DNA of 64,000 nt from Desulfobacteraceae bacterium Eth-SRB1. GTDB lineage: Bacteria; Desulfobacterota; Desulfobacteria; Desulfobacterales; ETH-SRB1. Under the pieces are notes generated by a model. It did no database searches. It was given only the letters and a program-made list of their open reading frames with translations, and was not told the origin of the DNA. The position numbers were made by a program, and so were the translations under genes. The stretch lies in contig RPGP01000040.1 of NCBI GenBank assembly GCA_004193555.1, forward strand, positions 563,127 to 627,126, given 5' to 3'. Positions 8,177 to 17,337 of the stretch are shown here, one piece after another (within the stretch, counting starts at the first letter, position 1; each line of letters begins with the position of its first letter).

Positions 8177-9754
8177 CTAACTATTTAGCTTCAGTTGTTC
8201 CGGGCTCAGATACTGAGGAAGCAGGAATTTATAATCTTCGGTCGTCTCAGCCACCGGCAGTCTCTCAAACAGATAGCGCAGATAATGATAGGGTTCCAGT
8301 TCATTAGCCTTGGCTGTTTCAATCAAACTGAAAAGAGCAGCGCTTGCCTTGGCGCCTTCCGGGTTTCCGGAAAACAGCCAGTTTTTGCGACCCACGACAA
8401 ATGGCCGAATGGCATTCTCGGCATCATTGTTGTCAGGCTTGGTAAATCCCTGTTCCGTGTATCGAACCAGCCTGTCCCACTGATTTATGGCGTAAGATAT
8501 GGCTTTGCCAAGCAAACCTTTGGGAGGCGTCTGTATTGATTTTTGATTGAGCCACACCCTGAACGATTCAAGAATCGGCAACGCTTTTTCCTGCCGCTCG
8601 GCGTAAAGTTCTTCCGGGGTCAGTTCGAGCGCTCGCGCGTTCTTTTCAATTCTATACAACTTCTTTATAACTGTCAGCGCCTTATCTGCATGGCCTCTTT
8701 TCTTTTTAGAAGAAGCTTTGGTGACATCCACAAATTTACGACGCACGTGTGCCCAGCACGCAATATGATGGATGCCATCCCAACGGTCAAGAAAATCATA
8801 ACCTGAGTATCCGTCGGTCTGAACGTACCCTTTGTATCCGCGTAAATATGATGCGGCAACATCTCCGGCCCGGCTGGCGTTATATTTATAGATTAGTGAC
8901 GGCCTGCCGCGCGCACCTCCGCGGAATATCCACATATACGATTTTGATCGGCGCTCAGGCTCATTCAAAACCTTAAGAGTTGTCTCATCAATGTTGATCA
9001 AAGGACCGGCTAAAATTTCATCGTGCAAAATATTCAGCAGCGGCTTGCATTTTTCGGCCACTTTCATTACCCAGTTGCACATCGTGGCCCTGGACAGGTC
9101 AACTCCAAGACGCATGAACTGTTTTTCCTGTCGATAAAATGGCAGGGCATCTACAAATTTGGCTGTCAGTACATGCGCTAAAAGACCTGGGGTTGCGATG
9201 CTTTTGGGTATCAGTTGTGCAGGAACCGGCGCAATCGATACTGCGGGTTCATCGTTTTCGACGCCTTCACAGTTTTTGCAGACATATTTTAACCGGATGT
9301 TTCGTATCACCTGCATGCGGGCAGGTATAATATCAAGCTGTTCAGATACTTCTTCGCCAATACAGCTTTTCCGGCACCCGCAGAAGCAGATCTTTTCTTT
9401 GTCACTTAAATCGTGAATAACTTCGATGCGAGGCAGGTCAGCAGGTAAGGGCCTTCGACCCCTTTTCTTACGTTTATAGCTGGGAACCTCGACCGTATCT
9501 TCGATATCAGAACCCAGGATAGTATCTTCGGCGGTTTCATCAAAAAGCAGAAGCTGACGCTCGTCTGAGTCGCTCTTGATTTTTTCTGATTTTCGACCGA
9601 AAAGTTTGTCCTGAAGAAGGCGAATCTGTTCCTTTAATATCTTTATTTCCGATTCATAAAATCGCTCTTTTTTAGCAAATCCATCTACAAGGGAGGCGTT
9701 GATCTGCTGCAGTTCTAAAATGTCTTTTGATGGCTCACAACCACTTGATATCAT
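8177..9754 (-). CDS. tnpC: IS66 transposase TnpC
   Basis: 525 residues, normal for the IS66 DDE transposase. The N-terminal coiled-coil is followed by a charged linker, the zinc-binding CFCGCRKSCIGEEVSEQLD segment and the DDE domain with INIDETTLKV, GYVQTDGYSGYD, ACWAHVRRKF and NNDAENAIRPFVVGRKNW. It catalyses element transposition together with the small TnpA and TnpB proteins. Nothing in the frame looks damaged, so the element may still be mobile. Confidence 0.95.
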   Translation of the reverse strand: MISSGCEPSKDILELQQINASLVDGFAKKERFYESEIKILKEQIRLLQDKLFGRKSEKIKSDSDERQLLLFDETAEDTILGSDIEDTVEVPSYKRKKRGRRPLPADLPRIEVIHDLSDKEKICFCGCRKSCIGEEVSEQLDIIPARMQVIRNIRLKYVCKNCEGVENDEPAVSIAPVPAQLIPKSIATPGLLAHVLTAKFVDALPFYRQEKQFMRLGVDLSRATMCNWVMKVAEKCKPLLNILHDEILAGPLINIDETTLKVLNEPERRSKSYMWIFRGGARGRPSLIYKYNASRAGDVAASYLRGYKGYVQTDGYSGYDFLDRWDGIHHIACWAHVRRKFVDVTKASSKKKRGHADKALTVIKKLYRIEKNARALELTPEELYAERQEKALPILESFRVWLNQKSIQTPPKGLLGKAISYAINQWDRLVRYTEQGFTKPDNNDAENAIRPFVVGRKNWLFSGNPEGAKASAALFSLIETAKANELEPYHYLRYLFERLPVAETTEDYKFLLPQYLSPEQLKLNS

Positions 9755-9822
9755 GTAAATTACATAGCATAATTATATGGTTTTTAAAAGCTTTTTTTAC
9801 AAAATAATCACTTTTTTTTGGT

Positions 9823-10179
9823 CTAAAAAAGCAGAGAATAGGAAAGTCTTTTATGGGCTTTTTGCTGGTTGATTTCTAAGCCGTCTACCAGCCACATCAA
9901 CTCCCTTTGATCAATTTTCATGACATCTTCACTTGATTCAGGCCATCTGAAAAAATGCTTTTCAAGCCGCTTGCTCCACAGGCAAAAACCGTTTCTATCC
10001 CAGTATAGAATTTTCAGTATATTTCGCTTTCGATTACAAAAAACAAACAGATGGCCGGAAAAGGGATCAAGTTCCATGCTTTCCTGAACCAGGATCGACA
10101 GACCATTGATAGCCTTTCTCATATCCGTATTGCCGAGGGCAAGGTAGACTCTCATTTGGGATGACGTCAATAACATCAC
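9823..10179 (-). CDS. tnpB: IS66 accessory protein TnpB
   Basis: 118 residues with the family pattern YLALGNTDMRKAINGLS, DPFSGHLFVFCNRKRNILKILYWD and GFCLWSKRLEKHFF (IS66 Orf2-like). TnpB is needed for IS66 transposition, but its biochemical role is not known. It overlaps the upstream tnpA by 4 bp, indicating translational coupling, and is followed 68 bp later by tnpC. Confidence 0.93.
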   Translation of the reverse strand: MMLLTSSQMRVYLALGNTDMRKAINGLSILVQESMELDPFSGHLFVFCNRKRNILKILYWDRNGFCLWSKRLEKHFFRWPESSEDVMKIDQRELMWLVDGLEINQQKAHKRLSYSLLF

Positions 10180-10553
10180 TTCTGCTCCAAAGCGTGAACC
10201 AGCCTTTGAAGCGTCAAAGGATAAAAATCATCGCTGACTTCAATCCGGTATCGATCATCGAGCACGATACAAAGGGGCGCTCTCCCAACTTTACTGCCGA
10301 CATCCATTGGCGGCGCTAATGGAACAGGAACAAAGGATACTGAATTAACCTTCGCACTGTCTTGCCTTTTCTTCCAGTATCCAAAGGATCTTGAACTCAA
10401 CCCGTTTAAGCGGCAATATTCTGCCTGGCTTATATCTGTCTTCTCCCAAGATGTTATATGCGCTTGCCAGAATTTCCTCTTTTGCTTAAGGGTGTGCTTT
10501 GATTTTGCCATAATAAACCTCCACTTTTTATAAGTTTCGGTCCAATATGACAT
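10176..10553 (-). CDS. tnpA: IS66 accessory protein TnpA
   Basis: 125 residues. The N-terminal half is a helix-turn-helix of the transposase-8 type (KRKFWQAHITSWEKTDISQA and EYCRLNGLSSRSFGYWKK). The second half, ending in FYPLTLQRLVHALEQ, is typical of IS66 Orf1. It is the first gene of the element, 42 bp inside the inverted repeat. The listed start (MSYWTETYKK) may be a little upstream of the true one: a second Met (MAKSKHTLKQKRKFW) lies 14 codons in. Confidence 0.88.
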   Translation of the reverse strand: MSYWTETYKKWRFIMAKSKHTLKQKRKFWQAHITSWEKTDISQAEYCRLNGLSSRSFGYWKKRQDSAKVNSVSFVPVPLAPPMDVGSKVGRAPLCIVLDDRYRIEVSDDFYPLTLQRLVHALEQK

Positions 10554-10596
10554 GGATGCCTGGTTATGTGAAGATGCGGTTTATTAAGCGCTTACG

Positions 10597-10923
10597 TTGC
10601 TTAATCTCGGCAAAGATCAAAGCAATAACTTTAATGCTCAAGTCTTTGCAACCACAGCCAGTTTTCTGAGGCATAACATTTTGAGTTTCTTAAACGAGAC
10701 GGAAAACTACAGCACTCTGGGTAGTCTATTTGAACATTTAACTGACGATTCTGCCGTTATTACTTATGCACATAGGCTTTGGGATTTCTTTCAAGGTCTT
10801 TTCCGAGTCAGTTTTTCAAAGATCTTTCAACTTTTCAAAATTGAGGACGATTTTCAGTCCTATGTTGACGCACTTAGTGAGGCATTAACTGGTTTTATAC
10901 CGTTTCAGGGGTGCGAAACTTGA
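10597..10923 (+). pseudogene. IS4-like transposase, 3' fragment
   Basis: The 108 codons LLNLGKDQSNNFNAQVFATT ... GFIPFQGCET form the C-terminal end of the outer element's DDE transposase, normally preceded by the catalytic Glu helix. The fragment begins 2 bp after the IS66 end and its stop lies inside the right inverted repeat. The TTG listed as start is simply the first codon after the junction, so this piece has no translation start of its own. Confidence 0.7.
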
Positions 10924-10989
10924 GTATTAAGCTATAAAGCAACATAATGTCCCTTATACGCAACTGCTACGTTATAAAAAAGTGGGTTT

Positions 10990-11310
10990 TTATAAAACTA
11001 TCGTTGTTCCAGTTTCCAGAATTTCGCGAACAAGAGGATCATCGGCTGTAAAATCCTCCGGTCTAAACGGAATAGGCGACAAATCACTACTGATAGAAAG
11101 AGTAATGCGTCTGATTTTATTACGATCACGCATGCGCACGCCATCAAATGCATCTGATACTAATGCAATATCAATGTCACTCCACTCATGGGACAGCCCT
11201 TTGGAATAGCTACCGAACATTACAGCACGCTGTATATGTATTTTGTTTTTTCCCAATTCTTTTATATATTGATTTATGATTCTTCGGATTTCAGCAGGGA
11301 TTTGATCCAT
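10990..11310 (-). CDS. MNT-domain nucleotidyltransferase antitoxin (MntA-like)
   Basis: 106 residues with the minimal nucleotidyltransferase motif VMFGSYSKG followed by SDIDIALVSD, the two Asp residues binding metal. In HEPN/MNT pairs this protein AMPylates and silences the HEPN ribonuclease. The partner gene lies directly upstream on the same strand and overlaps it by 37 bp, the usual arrangement. The pair sits just outside the nested insertion sequence in the accessory patch. Confidence 0.85.
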   Translation of the reverse strand: MDQIPAEIRRIINQYIKELGKNKIHIQRAVMFGSYSKGLSHEWSDIDIALVSDAFDGVRMRDRNKIRRITLSISSDLSPIPFRPEDFTADDPLVREILETGTTIVL

Positions 11311-11678
11311 TTGTACTGTTCCTTAATCTTGTTAAAATATTTTTCAGCATATTCTTTTGTGCAAAGTTTGTAGAATTCCTGCTTATATTCAGGATATCTT
11401 GTTTCTATATTAAAATCATTAACTTCATCAAAAAATATTTTCTGTTCGATATTCAATGGAATAGTTGTTTTTTCTGCCAATTTAACCAAATTATGTATCT
11501 TTGGTGGCAAGCGATTGTCATTATCCTTCACATAATGCGCTTTTAATGCTTTTTCCAAAACTATATGTCCTAAAAATAAACACCAGTCGAACTTTCCGGC
11601 AACGAATAGACTTTCAGCCGCATCTAAATCATGATCGGCGCTGTTAAGCCAATATTTTATATGTTCATCTATTTTCAT
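11274..11678 (-). CDS. HEPN-domain toxin of a HEPN/MNT pair
   Basis: The domain begins KIDEHIKYWLNSADHDLDAA, continues with FLGHIVLEKALKAHYV, and carries the catalytic R-x5-H motif RLPPKIH. I place the start at MKIDEH rather than the listed MVICICIM, because the domain begins there in relatives. HEPN toxins are metal-independent ribonucleases controlled by their MNT partner. All key residues are present, so the pair looks functional. It lies between two insertion elements. Confidence 0.85.
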   Translation of the reverse strand: MKIDEHIKYWLNSADHDLDAAESLFVAGKFDWCLFLGHIVLEKALKAHYVKDNDNRLPPKIHNLVKLAEKTTIPLNIEQKIFFDEVNDFNIETRYPEYKQEFYKLCTKEYAEKYFNKIKEQYKWIKSLLKSEES

Positions 11679-11798
11679 AATGCATATGCATATCACCATT
11701 GGTTTTCAAGGACAAGGAAAACTTCAGGAGAGGGAAAGTGTCAATGGACAATAATTTTGACCCACTACCGGACAATAAAACTGACCCACCCCCTGCAC

Positions 11799-12527
11799 TT
11801 AGTTTAAATTGATTTTTTGTTTGAGCCGATAGCTTTCTCCACCCATCATAAAAATATGTGAATGATGGATAATGCGGTCTACAATCGGAACAGCCACATT
11901 GTCATCAAAGAAAAAGTCACCCCAGTTCGTAAAGTCCTTGTTTGTGGGTGATAATAATAGAGCGATATTCATACAAAGCATTTATCAGCTGGAAATTAAA
12001 CATGCTGTTTGTTCATCAAAAGAGCGAATATCCCCAGCTCATCGAATTACAAAGGTATCGAGCTTTGATATTGTATTGATTTTCTTTTTCAATTTCTCCT
12101 TTTGTCTCAGCAAGATCAAACATCTCAATAGAAGTTCAAGGGCTGTAGTAAGCAGACCTTATCCGGCATGAACCGATTTATAATGATACCGATAGCCCGA
12201 TGAGTTTTGCCAAACACCTGGAATTGATAAAACGATATTTCACGGTTGTCGATATAAAATCAAACAGCCGATTGATCTGATTTTGTAATGGTAGTCTGAG
12301 ATACAAAATCAATTCTTCAATCTGTTTTTAACAGGAAGCAGCGTTTCATGGTAGGATTAAATCTGTTTTATCCCTTTATAGCTCATGAAACTGGCATATC
12401 GAAAGCAAACTGCAGATACGAGGTTTTCGTTATCTTCAGCCTGGCTAACCAGCATTTCAAGAACTCTGCGATGGAGTTAAAACGCAAAGAGTTATATTTG
12501 TTTAGCGACTGTTTCAAATGTATTCAT
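11799..12527 (-). pseudogene. istB: istB, IS21 helper ATPase, decayed
   Basis: The start MNTFETVAKQ is preceded by AAGGAGG. The C-terminal end is still readable as TNKDFTNWGDFFFDDN, VDRIIHHSHIF and GESYRL, which is the IstB C-terminus. In between, the frame is lost repeatedly and stops occur in all frames. IstB is the AAA+ helper of the IS21 transposase; this copy cannot be functional. Confidence 0.75.
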
Positions 12528-12540
12528 GCTGTAACCTCCT

Positions 12541-14019
12541 TGTTGTGATGTCCTGATAATATCGATACTATACTATATCTGCTTAAAGCATCGGGCGAAG
12601 GTTCTTGATTGTCCGGCCGGAAGGGCATATATTCCTTGTAAAAGCCTCAAGATAGTCTCTTGAACGTAGCATAGGGCAGTCCTCTCAAGCCAACTTAAAG
12701 GATTATTGATATCCTGTTGTCAGAATGCTGTTTTTACCATGATTTTTTGATTAATCCTGCGACCTGATCTCTGCCAGATTTTTGGGGAGATGATGCGCTA
12801 AAATAGTACAAAGCAGCTCATTTCCAGCAGCACCAATACACCGGCTATATCATAACTTCAAAATCCTTATGCGTTTTATTGATCACGATAATGGTTTGTG
12901 TTTTTATGATATACCTTCACCCTCCACCAAATATCATTAGCAGCAAATTATATCGGTTCAGGCTTGTAAATTATCAGTTTACTGCCGTCCTGGCATATAT
13001 CATAACAGTTGATGGCTTGTTATATCGCATGGGAACCGGTATTTGTTTGACACGTATGATAATAGAAGTGTTTATCCATTCCGCTTCTCGCCAGCCAACA
13101 TCCAGCATCAATGTCTCAACATAGGTAAAGGCTTCATTTTTGACTGTTCAACAAGAGAATAAAAAGTTCTTTTGGCTTCAACTGTTGTGCGTAGTACCTT
13201 GTTTTAACCATCCGCGGCAAAGTCTGTGTTGAGCTGATCAGAATCAAATATTATTACGCCATGAAAAATCGTTCTTCATGGCCACGGATCGGCACTTGCT
13301 TGCTTTCAGGTCATACTTCACATACCCGTATATCTGGCGGGCCGCAGAAGCATATTGACCAAACCACTTTCATTGAACCAGACCTCCCCGGAGCTTTCTT
13401 AGCGAGGTTGCAACAGCTTGTCTGGTCATAGACGCATTCTTCACAAACACCGTCAAAGTATCTAAAGGCCTCATCATGCGTCCACTGATACGACATTTCT
13501 GTATTGGCCGATTAGAGGCCCACCCAACATACATTTGTCGTGAAGAGGAACAAAATACCAAAGTAGACGGTGACAGAATTTATCGCCAGCAGGAACATTC
13601 TGATTTCTCAGGACATCACCTGGCGCTGAACTCCTGGAACCATCTATAACAGGTTCATAATGGCGTCACGTTCTGCTACGGCTATAGTTTGCCTGATTCT
13701 GTTTACGTAGCGCCTTACAGACCTGTTAGGGTGGATTAAAACTTATCCCCTTGGCTGGTTTCTCTTGATTTTAACGGCAACCCGAATGAATTTTTCATAT
13801 TTTCAAGCAAGAGATAATGTAATTCTTTATGATATTTATCGAGTTCTTTTCGTCCGCTCCTGTTTTAAGATATCTGCAGATCTCTGCTTCCTCATTGTTT
13901 GCAGGTATCTTCCGGATTATTTCCCTCGATACCTGAAGTTCATTGCTTAATGGCGGATAGAATACCCGCGCCATCATCATAAACAATTTAATCTTATGAA
14001 TCACATTCCACCTCTTCAT
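12541..14019 (-). pseudogene. istA: istA, IS21 transposase, decayed
   Basis: The 5' end MKRWNVIHKIKLF has a strong ribosome site (TAAGGAGGAACAG) and matches IstA starts. A further stretch HDEAFRYFDGVCEECVYDQT belongs to the DDE domain. The rest is scattered over three frames with many stops. The 3' limit is approximate, placed just before istB. Confidence 0.7.
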
Positions 14020-14167
14020 CTGTTCCTCCTTATTGAAAATAATGAGGAACTTTAAGCAACATATTAATTATAATACAAATACTTATTATGCTGCCTGTAA
14101 AAGTTAATTGTTTGAGGTGGGTCAGTTTTATTGTCCGCTACTGGGTCATTATAAATGACCGCTAACA

Positions 14168-14643
14168 GAAAGAAAGGGTTCAATGTTTAATGGAATCGGT
14201 TACACCCAGTTTAAACCTCTCCCTGTAACAGGGTTTTGCAAAAAGTAAGGCTTGCCCTACATTTCCGGCACTTAGTTTAATGTCCATATCAAATCGGTCA
14301 AAAATCATGATGCCACAACTTTTAAACGTTACTTACCTTTTTACTGCAATCACCTCCAGTGAAGGACCCCAGAGAAGCTTTCCGCCAGAAATGAAATCTG
14401 TTAATTTTTCCACTACTTCAATTGATCTCAGAGCAAAACGCATAAAGTCATAACGTCCCGCTTTTACGTTCATTGTTTCAGATTTGTGCACGCCCTGCAC
14501 GAACGTCCCCCTCTCCCTTTAAAAGCAAAATTATAGTTGCGTTCCATACACCTATGTAAACGTATTAATCGTTTTAATTTTCATGTTGACTACCTGACTA
14601 TTTTGCATTAAATTAAATATATAATTATACGGAGGTAATACAC
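14168..14643. other. Intergenic stretch with one gene relic
   Basis: Apart from the methyltransferase 3' relic at 14333-14473, I see no gene here. The part next to the antitoxin start is AT-rich and ends in GGAGGTAAT before the ATG at 14644, a strong ribosome site. Confidence 0.5.
14333..14473 (-). pseudogene. Methyltransferase C-terminus, third copy relic
   Basis: A hand translation on the minus strand gives IEVVEKLTDFISGG and LLWGPSLEVIAVKR before a stop. This is nearly the same C-terminus as the intact methyltransferase at 15364-16203 (VVEKLTDLVSGGRLLWGPSL). Upstream of about 14440 the similarity ends, though the frame stays open to an ATG at 14473. It is too short for the ORF track. I take it as a duplication relic and not a working gene. 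Confidence 0.7.
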
Positions 14644-14937
14644 ATGACAACATATGAACGTTCGGAAATTATTGCCTCAGGCAAAGCGGTAAAGAAATTT
14701 GGCGGAATCCTGACCGATATAAAATCCGGTCGCTTAAAAAAAGCTCTTATTTCTCGAAATAACGTCCTTGAAGCCGTAATTCTGCCTGTAGAAGAATATG
14801 AACGGTTGGAGGAATCCGCCAACGTTTTGGAGCATATAAGTATTGCAAAGATTATCGCCCGAAGAGAAAAAGAGAAGCCCGATATATCATTGGAAGAAAT
14901 GCTCAAAGAGGAAGGTCTAAATCTGAATGAATTGTAA
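14644..14937 (+). CDS. Phd/YefM-type antitoxin
   Basis: 97 residues with the antitoxin fold: an N-terminal beta-hairpin region followed by SRNNVLEAVILPVEEYERLEE and a charged C-terminal tail that would wrap around a toxin. The start has GGAGGTAAT at good spacing. It overlaps the downstream RelE-like gene by 11 bp. The downstream toxin is frameshifted, so this antitoxin may now stand alone, perhaps still repressing its own promoter. Confidence 0.8.
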   Translation: MTTYERSEIIASGKAVKKFGGILTDIKSGRLKKALISRNNVLEAVILPVEEYERLEESANVLEHISIAKIIARREKEKPDISLEEMLKEEGLNLNEL

Positions 14938-15230
14938 TGTGCGACTTATTCCTTCAGCCCATAAAGACTTCAATAAACTGGATGGTAGAGAAAAGCTTGT
15001 AGTTGCAAAAAAATTGAAAAAACTTTCTTCCAATCCTTTTTTAGGAGAAAAATTGGGCAAACGTGCCGGGATAGACCTTATAGGATATTTCAAGCTTTAT
15101 GCCGACAAAAAACGTCTTAGAATCGTATAGATGCATTGGAGACCCCATGGATCTTGAAATTATTGCTATCGGTCCCAGGGAAGGGCTTGCGGTTTATCGA
15201 AAAGCTGAAAAAAGAAGGGGTGAGAAATAA
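14927..15230 (+). pseudogene. RelE/ParE-type toxin, frameshifted
   Basis: The listed 67-residue frame runs VRLIPSAHKDFNKLDGREK ... GYFKLYADKKRLRIV and stops. In the +1 frame immediately after, I read YRCIGDPMDLEIIAIGPRE and AVYRKAEKRR, which is the missing last third of a RelE-like toxin. One lost base near 15128 would explain the break. The C-terminal strand normally completes the ribonuclease site, so this toxin is probably dead. A sequencing error is the main alternative. Confidence 0.8.
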
Positions 15231-15363
15231 CATTTCAGGTAGCGGACTATTTTTCCTGATTTTTATGATATCTCTTCCAGCCAAAAGCCAGGTTTATGCG
15301 AAAACAACTTGATTTTTGGCTGCTTTCCCTCAGCCATTTCTTAGGGGTGCTTCCATGATTTTT

Positions 15364-16203
15364 CTACTTTTTTCTTGCAATCACCTCCAGTGAAGGACCC
15401 CAGAGAAGCCTTCCACCGGAAACTAAATCTGTTAATTTTTCCACCACTTCAATTACTCTTGTAACAAAACCAAAAACAGGAAAGGAGCTGATCAAACTTT
15501 CCCCGGAAAGGCTCGCATTACAGACCTTAATATCCGCAAAACCATGATCGGACAAGAGTTTTCTTGCAAATGCCGGTGTAAAGGAAAATTCGTGAAAGAC
15601 CAGAAACCTGCGGGACAGATCGGCCAGTCCGAATTTTAAAGCCAGGCGATAAATCCGGGTATGCAACAACCCGTTCGGAAAACGGAAATAAACAATACCT
15701 CCTGGTTTAAGTAAATTAACAGCTCTCTTAACTTCTTCCCAGGGCTCAGCCGAATGATCAAGAACATTAATAAGAGTAATTACATCAAATTTATCATCTT
15801 CATCGTATTCTTGAAAAGCACCATTATAAATATCAAGTCCATATTGAGCTCGAGCCACTTCAACCGATTGTATTGAAGGTTCAATTCCCTTTACCTTCCA
15901 TCCTCTTTTTCGGGCAGCTACCAGAAAAAACCCACAGCCGGTGCCAACATCTAATAACCTGCCTGTATCCCCCCTTTTTCCTATCAAATCTAAAATCTTG
16001 CCAAACAATCTATCTCTTTTCCCACCCATCTGATCAGCAGAATATCTCTCAAAGTAATCATTACTATAATGGGCCACGACCTTATCATAGGAATCAGGGT
16101 TTTTCTTATAGATGAGATCACACCCCGAACACCGGTTATAAGTTCTTGAAGAAATCTTAAAATAGAAATTTCCGGGGGCTTTGCAGTATGGACAATTTTT
16201 CAT
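15364..16203 (-). CDS. SAM methyltransferase with N-terminal zinc finger
   Basis: 279 residues. The N-terminus carries two Cys pairs (CPYCKAPGNF and RCSGCDLIYK). The methyltransferase core has LLDVGTGCGFFLVAARKRGW, VKGIEPS and INVLDHSAEPWEEV. The C-terminal region ending LLWGPSLEVIARKK is duplicated twice nearby as fragments. The gene lies 39 bp after the radical SAM gene in the leftward operon. The substrate is probably a sugar of the polysaccharide and is not determined. Confidence 0.8.
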   Translation of the reverse strand: MKNCPYCKAPGNFYFKISSRTYNRCSGCDLIYKKNPDSYDKVVAHYSNDYFERYSADQMGGKRDRLFGKILDLIGKRGDTGRLLDVGTGCGFFLVAARKRGWKVKGIEPSIQSVEVARAQYGLDIYNGAFQEYDEDDKFDVITLINVLDHSAEPWEEVKRAVNLLKPGGIVYFRFPNGLLHTRIYRLALKFGLADLSRRFLVFHEFSFTPAFARKLLSDHGFADIKVCNASLSGESLISSFPVFGFVTRVIEVVEKLTDLVSGGRLLWGPSLEVIARKK

Positions 16204-16242
16204 CTTAATTGGCTTTCAGGAAAGACAAATAGACCTTTTCAC

Positions 16243-17337
16243 CTAATTTCTTCTTAAAATAATCTTGATTAATTGCATCAAGCTGAGATTGTCCGCGCAA
16301 TGACAACAATTGACACACACAGGGAATAAATGCCTGGAGAGTTTTCTCCTGAGAGTTTCGTACCTTTCCCCACGCCATATATTCGATAACCTCTCATTTC
16401 TTATGTTACCGACAATGTAACTGTCGAGGTTAGTGCATGGAAAAATATTGCCGTAAGGATCTATCATCATAAAGTTTCTAGTGATGTAACACTTCTTAAT
16501 GGGCATCCGACCATATTTAAAATCTTCATCATTAAAAGAGGATAATAATTTTGTATAAAAAGTTACTGGTAACAGGACAAGTTCTTCTCTAATCTGATGG
16601 ATATCTTTTTCGGAAAACCTGAGCGTTTTATTATGGGGCAAATACCGTCTTGAGCCAATCGCTTCACCGTCCAAAGAAGTCTGTTCGACAGCTTGCTCAT
16701 AGCTCTCTGAATAGGGCTGAAAGGAAAAGTTCACCCCCAATTTTTGGCACAAAGTGCTCAGCCGGGAGATATCACCAATATTCTCCTTTAGAATGGTCAT
16801 GTGTATGTCAATCTCTGGTTTCTTTGCTCCCAAGCTCCTGCGCTTTTCTACGATATCGGATAGGGCTCTGATTGCTTTGTCAAAACTCGCCGGCACACCT
16901 CTTATTGAATCATGGACAGGACCGATACCATCTATTGAGACAATGATCTTATCAATCCGATTGCTAAAAATTTTTTCTATATCAGCATCTCTGATCAGAG
17001 TGCCGTTGGTAAAAACATTACAGATCAAGCCCTGACTCTTAGCAGCTTTTACTATCTCAAAGAAATCCTTTCTTATAAAGGGTTCTCCCCCCGCCAGGGT
17101 CACCAAACTGACTCCCACATCCTTCATCTGACCGAATAGGTCGAGATATTCTTCAGAGGTCAATTCCTTCAACTTAGGATCTACCCCTTTGACCCAGACA
17201 CCACACATTTTACATCTTAGATTACAACGATGGGTCAACTCCAGGTTAACCTCCCTTGGCTGCAAAGAATAGTAACTGATTTCTTTTTGAAAAACTGTTT
17301 TGAACCGCCTCAGATTCTTTTTTATCGTATTGATCAT
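16243..17337 (-). CDS. Radical SAM protein with SPASM-like C-terminus
   Basis: 364 residues. The [4Fe-4S] motif is CNLRCKMC in LELTHRCNLRCKMCGVW, with the glycine-rich AGGEPFIRKDFF binding SAM. The C-terminal region has CTNLDSYIVGNI and a Cys cluster FPVCVNCCHC, typical of SPASM or twitch domains that hold extra clusters. Such enzymes in polysaccharide loci carry out radical chemistry on sugars or lipid intermediates; the reaction here is unknown. The start overlaps the upstream GT2 stop by 4 bp. Confidence 0.8.
   Translation of the reverse strand: MINTIKKNLRRFKTVFQKEISYYSLQPREVNLELTHRCNLRCKMCGVWVKGVDPKLKELTSEEYLDLFGQMKDVGVSLVTLAGGEPFIRKDFFEIVKAAKSQGLICNVFTNGTLIRDADIEKIFSNRIDKIIVSIDGIGPVHDSIRGVPASFDKAIRALSDIVEKRRSLGAKKPEIDIHMTILKENIGDISRLSTLCQKLGVNFSFQPYSESYEQAVEQTSLDGEAIGSRRYLPHNKTLRFSEKDIHQIREELVLLPVTFYTKLLSSFNDEDFKYGRMPIKKCYITRNFMMIDPYGNIFPCTNLDSYIVGNIRNERLSNIWRGERYETLRRKLSRHLFPVCVNCCHCADNLSLMQLIKIILRRN

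Larger units (their letters stand above)
8156..10595. mobile_element. IS66-family insertion sequence, apparently complete
   Basis: The ends are GTAAGCGCTCAATAAACCGCA on the left and the reverse complement of GTAAGCGCTTAATAAACCGCA on the right, 20 of 21 matching; IS66 ends typically start GTAA. The element is 2,440 bp and holds the three usual genes tnpA, tnpB and tnpC in order on the minus strand, all open. The 8-bp target duplication normal for IS66 is missing: the outside bases are AAAGAAAG and GTTGCTTA. Together with the missing middle of the host transposase, this indicates a deletion at the insertion site. Confidence 0.9.
7865..10924. mobile_element. IS4-like element, broken and carrying a nested IS66
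   Basis: The outer ends are perfect 18-19 bp inverted repeats (left CTCAAGTTTCGCACCCCT, right its reverse complement). The 6-bp sequence TATTAA sits directly outside both ends (7859-7864 and 10925-10930), as expected for a target duplication. Inside are the first and last parts of one plus-strand DDE transposase gene, separated by a complete IS66-family element. About 250 codons of the transposase are missing, so the outer element cannot move itself. The family call rests on the transposase C-terminus (LLNLGKDQSNNFNAQVFATT); the exact IS4 subgroup is not decided. Confidence 0.75.
11739..14167. mobile_element. IS21-family element, decayed
   Basis: The two ends are 52-bp inverted repeats starting TGT (left TGTCAATGGACAATAA, right TGTTAGCGGTCATTTA read inwards). 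Both finish with the identical stretch GGACAATAAAACTGACCCAC. GAAAG lies directly outside both ends (11734-11738 and 14168-14172), a 5-bp target duplication within the IS21 range. The interior has istA and istB remnants on the minus strand, both broken by many frameshifts and stops. The element is an inactive relic. Confidence 0.85.

Noticed and set aside
8008-8307. 99-residue plus-strand ORF as one gene
   Set aside because: Only the first 49 codons belong to a transposase; the rest reads through the IS66 end.
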